DNA from: Pedobacter glucosidilyticus
GTDB taxonomy: Bacteria; Bacteroidota; Bacteroidia; Sphingobacteriales; Sphingobacteriaceae
NCBI RefSeq assembly: GCF_002483235.1
Contig: NZ_DLHN01000018.1
Coordinates: forward strand, 1-64,000
Length of the DNA: 64,000 nt
Direction: 5' to 3'
In this document: positions 61,637 to 64,000 of the stretch, in pieces
How positions within the stretch are numbered: the first letter of the stretch is position 1
How the letters are laid out: the number at the start of each line of letters is the position of its first letter
The notes under the pieces: generated by a model
The model's input: only the letters and a program-made list of their open reading frames with translations
The model's database searches: none
What the model was told of the DNA's origin: nothing
Position numbers and translations under genes: made by a program

Positions 61637-62830
61637 TTATAAATTTTTAAATCTTAATAGCGCCTCTAAATAGTAATATTCTGCATAAATAATGGGCACA
61701 TCAATCTCGCCATTATGTGGTTTAGAACCTGTGCTGTGTAACAATACAAAACCTTTATGAGTACCTTTTGGAGCAATATATTTTGTACTTAAATTCTTCA
61801 AAATGGTATTGGCTTTATCTACATAAAACTTACTGTTGTTGCTGTATTTACTAAGCTCGTAAAGACCTGATGCTATAACTGTTGCAGCAGAAACATCTCT
61901 TGGCTCATTTGGAATTTCAGGAGCATCAAAATCCCAATAAGGAATTAAATCTGCTGGCAGGTTTTTATGTGTAAAAATATATTTGGCGATATTTTCTGCT
62001 TGTTTTAAATAAGCTTTGTCTTTTGTATATCGGTAACATAAAGTGTAACCGTATAATGCCCATGCTTGCCCTCTGGCCCAAGCCGATTCATGCGAATAAC
62101 CCTGATGTGTATTTTTCTTTTCTACAGCACCTGTTTGAGGGTTATAACTGATGACATGGTAAGTACTATAATCTGATCTGAAATGATTTTTTAATGTGGT
62201 ATTAGCATGCGTAACTGCAATTTTATGGAAGGAAGAATCGCCTGTTAACTTGGTTGCTTCAAATAAAAGCTCAAGATTTAACATGTTATCTATGATAACA
62301 GGAAAATCCCATTTATCAGAGTTATGATCCCAAGAGCGGATAGCCCCTACTTTAGGGTTAAATCTGGTAGCTAAAGTTTTAGCCGATTGTATGATAACAT
62401 CTTTGTAATAATTATCTTTAGTTAAGCGGTAAGCATTTCCAAAACTACAAAACACTTTAAAACCCATATCGTGGGTGGTTGCGTTTAATTTTTCTCTTTC
62501 TATATCGGCAGTAAAAGTTTTTGCTGCATTTAACCATTTAGGATTTTTGGTGTATTCGTATAAATACCATAATTCTCCGGGGAAAAAACCACTTGTCCAA
62601 TCTCTAGACGGAACTAATTTAAGCTCGCCATCTTCTAAAGTACGCGGAGAAACTAAAGGTTCGTTTTTACCATTTTTTGGGGTTTTCTCTTTTGCCAGTT
62701 TTACTTGCTTGATCATTTCTGTTGCTTGTATCTCGGCATGTGCAAAAGCACTTTTAACATCTTGAGCGTAAGAGACTTCACTTAATAACCCTATGGATAT
62801 AACACTTACTAATAATTTTAAATTTTTCAT
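61637..62830 (-). CDS. GH88 unsaturated glucuronyl hydrolase
   Basis: A 397-residue enzyme with signal peptide (to about residue 22, SYAQ) and the alpha/alpha-barrel of GH88. The two expected Asp residues are visible: D121 in THDMGF and D181 in VIIDNMLNLE, a spacing of 60, matching the D88/D149 pair of the Bacillus enzyme. ARGQAWALYGY is a further signature. It removes the 4,5-unsaturated uronic acid left at the end of fragments by lyases, which fits the two heparinase-like lyases in this window. Confidence 0.93.
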   Translation of the reverse strand: MKNLKLLVSVISIGLLSEVSYAQDVKSAFAHAEIQATEMIKQVKLAKEKTPKNGKNEPLVSPRTLEDGELKLVPSRDWTSGFFPGELWYLYEYTKNPKWLNAAKTFTADIEREKLNATTHDMGFKVFCSFGNAYRLTKDNYYKDVIIQSAKTLATRFNPKVGAIRSWDHNSDKWDFPVIIDNMLNLELLFEATKLTGDSSFHKIAVTHANTTLKNHFRSDYSTYHVISYNPQTGAVEKKNTHQGYSHESAWARGQAWALYGYTLCYRYTKDKAYLKQAENIAKYIFTHKNLPADLIPYWDFDAPEIPNEPRDVSAATVIASGLYELSKYSNNSKFYVDKANTILKNLSTKYIAPKGTHKGFVLLHSTGSKPHNGEIDVPIIYAEYYYLEALLRFKNL

Positions 62831-62854
62831 TTTTGAGATATATTGGTGGTTAGC

Positions 62855-64000
62855 TTATTTTTTAACTTTCGCGGCTTGTTCTGCATAAAACGTATGCATT
62901 TTGAGGCTTAGCTCTTCTTTTATTTTTTTGTAAGCAGGATCGTTAACAACGTTTCTTGTTTCTAGAGGGTCTTTCTCATAATCATATAACTCCATAGCAC
63001 TCACCATAGTTGTATTGAAATTGGTTGTTGTCCTAAAATCTTTTATCCATTCTACATAACGGTATTGTTTGGTTCTTAAGGCATAACCCATGTGATTATC
63101 CTTACGTGGATATTGGCTTATTGCGAAATCTTTGATTGGAGCTTGTACTCCTTTTAAAGCAGTTACTAAACTTTTGCCATCAAGACCTTGAGGGGTTTTA
63201 ATTTGCGCTAGCTCTGCTAAAGTTGGATATACATCTACAAACTCTGTAGGATAATTATATATTACTTTTTCTTGCTGTCCGGGTAATGCAATTACTAAAG
63301 GGGTTCTTGTAGCTTGCTCAAAATTAGAGTGTTTATTCCATAGATTGTGATCGCCAAAATGCCAACCGTGGTCTCCCCAAAGAACAACAATTGTATTTTT
63401 ATCTAATCCAGATGATTTTAATTCATCAAGCAGTTTACCTATTAATGCATCAATATAACTGATACTTGCATAATAGCCATGTATAATTTCTCTTTGTTTA
63501 TCGGCACTTAAATTTAAGGCTTCATCTTCTTTAGCTAAAGCTTTGATATCGCTATAACCTCTAAACTCGCCTGAATTATGATAAGCAATAGCTGGCCCAT
63601 CTATAGATGGTTTTTGCCATTTTGCAAGTTCTATTTTTTCTCTATCATACAAATCCCAATATTTTTTTGGCGCCACAAAAGGTAAATGTGGTTTACGAAT
63701 ACCTACAGCTAAAAAGAAAGGTTTGCCAGCACTACTGTATTTCTTTAAATCTTGAATGGCTTCATTAACCATTGCACCATCTGCATAAGCATCATCGGGT
63801 ACATCGGCAGATTCTGTTGAAACTTTTACCTCAGCCATATCTTTTTCCTCTGCATTTGCATACTTTTTCTTCATTTCAGGATTTTGATAATGATTTAAAA
63901 GTGGAGCTCCATAAGGTTCTGGATATTTATACTTTCCTTTATAGGATTCAGACCAAGAAGCTTCGTCATGCTTTTTATCAACACTTCTTTGGTCGAATAT
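62855..64000 (-). CDS. Sulfatase (5' part beyond the window)
   Basis: The frame is open from 62855 to the right edge (64000), so the start and the CxPSR active-site motif lie outside. The 339 residues after the internal ATG at 63874, plus 42 upstream codons, show the C-terminal part of an iduronate-2-sulfatase-like S1 enzyme: PFFLAVGIRKPHLPFVAPKKYW, the metal site VVLWGDHGWHFGDHNLWNKHS, and KDPLETRNVVNDP near the end. It is co-transcribed with GH88 (24-base gap). The substrate is likely a sulfated uronic-acid-containing glycan. Confidence 0.9.
   Translation of the reverse strand: MFDQRSVDKKHDEASWSESYKGKYKYPEPYGAPLLNHYQNPEMKKKYANAEEKDMAEVKVSTESADVPDDAYADGAMVNEAIQDLKKYSSAGKPFFLAVGIRKPHLPFVAPKKYWDLYDREKIELAKWQKPSIDGPAIAYHNSGEFRGYSDIKALAKEDEALNLSADKQREIIHGYYASISYIDALIGKLLDELKSSGLDKNTIVVLWGDHGWHFGDHNLWNKHSNFEQATRTPLVIALPGQQEKVIYNYPTEFVDVYPTLAELAQIKTPQGLDGKSLVTALKGVQAPIKDFAISQYPRKDNHMGYALRTKQYRYVEWIKDFRTTTNFNTTMVSAMELYDYEKDPLETRNVVNDPAYKKIKEELSLKMHTFYAEQAAKVKK

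Overview
The window looks like a chromosome segment of a Bacteroidota bacterium, most likely Sphingobacteriaceae (Pedobacter-like). The signs are low GC, four SusC- or SusD-type pairs or halves making three complete SusC/SusD pairs, lipoproteins with short Bacteroidota lipoboxes, type IX secretion (T9SS) C-terminal sorting domains, and promoters with a TAnnTTTG-type -7 element. The genus is an inference from overall gene character; no rRNA gene is present to confirm it.

Region 1 (about 0-38.7 kb) is a large polysaccharide utilization locus (PUL), almost all on the minus strand. It holds a ROK kinase operon with two sialate O-acetylesterase-like enzymes, a heparinase II/III-like lyase and an unknown Asp-rich exported protein (55-8119). 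Next come two tandem small outer-membrane beta-barrel genes, one frameshifted (8453-9534). A GH2 operon also carries a TIM-barrel-like hydrolase, a jelly-roll lipoprotein and five small membrane proteins (9657-15933). Three SusC/SusD pairs lie at 16.8-21.6 and 27.6-37.6 kb, a second heparinase-like lyase with a sulfatase at 23.5-27.4 kb, and a second jelly-roll lipoprotein at 37.9-38.7 kb. Together these suggest uptake and breakdown of a sulfated, acetylated, uronic-acid-containing glycan. The strongest observation is a shared promoter design. Seven minus-strand transcription units each have two direct copies of a 14-bp element (consensus on the plus strand TGTACTGTAGTATC, period 21 bp, once 20), placed 22 or 23 bp upstream of a TAnn(A/T)TTG -7 element. 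This fits one AraC-type or hybrid two-component activator that is not encoded in the window.

Region 2 (about 38.9-44.3 kb) looks like worn mobile DNA: a secreted esterase gene missing its 5' end, a RelE/ParE-type toxin-antitoxin pair, a HEPN-like fragment, a frameshifted RadC-like gene, and the 3' half of a tRNA-Arg(TCT) gene followed by a terminator. The tRNA fragment has the form of an attR left by a tRNA-targeting integrative element lying to its left, so the PUL could sit on a genomic island.

Region 3 (44.4-59.3 kb) is ordinary chromosome: an S41 peptidase, a HAD-like/ATP-grasp-like pair with degenerate active sites, a LolD-type ATPase, sucC, an OmpR-type response regulator, a TlpA-like thioredoxin, gatB, and a PhoX/leucine-rich-repeat/di-heme peroxidase operon.

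Region 4 (59.4-64 kb) is the downstream end of another carbohydrate operon: sulfatase (cut by the window edge), GH88 unsaturated glucuronyl hydrolase, SGNH hydrolase and a beta-helix protein. The GH88 enzyme would complete the degradation of unsaturated uronides released by lyases.
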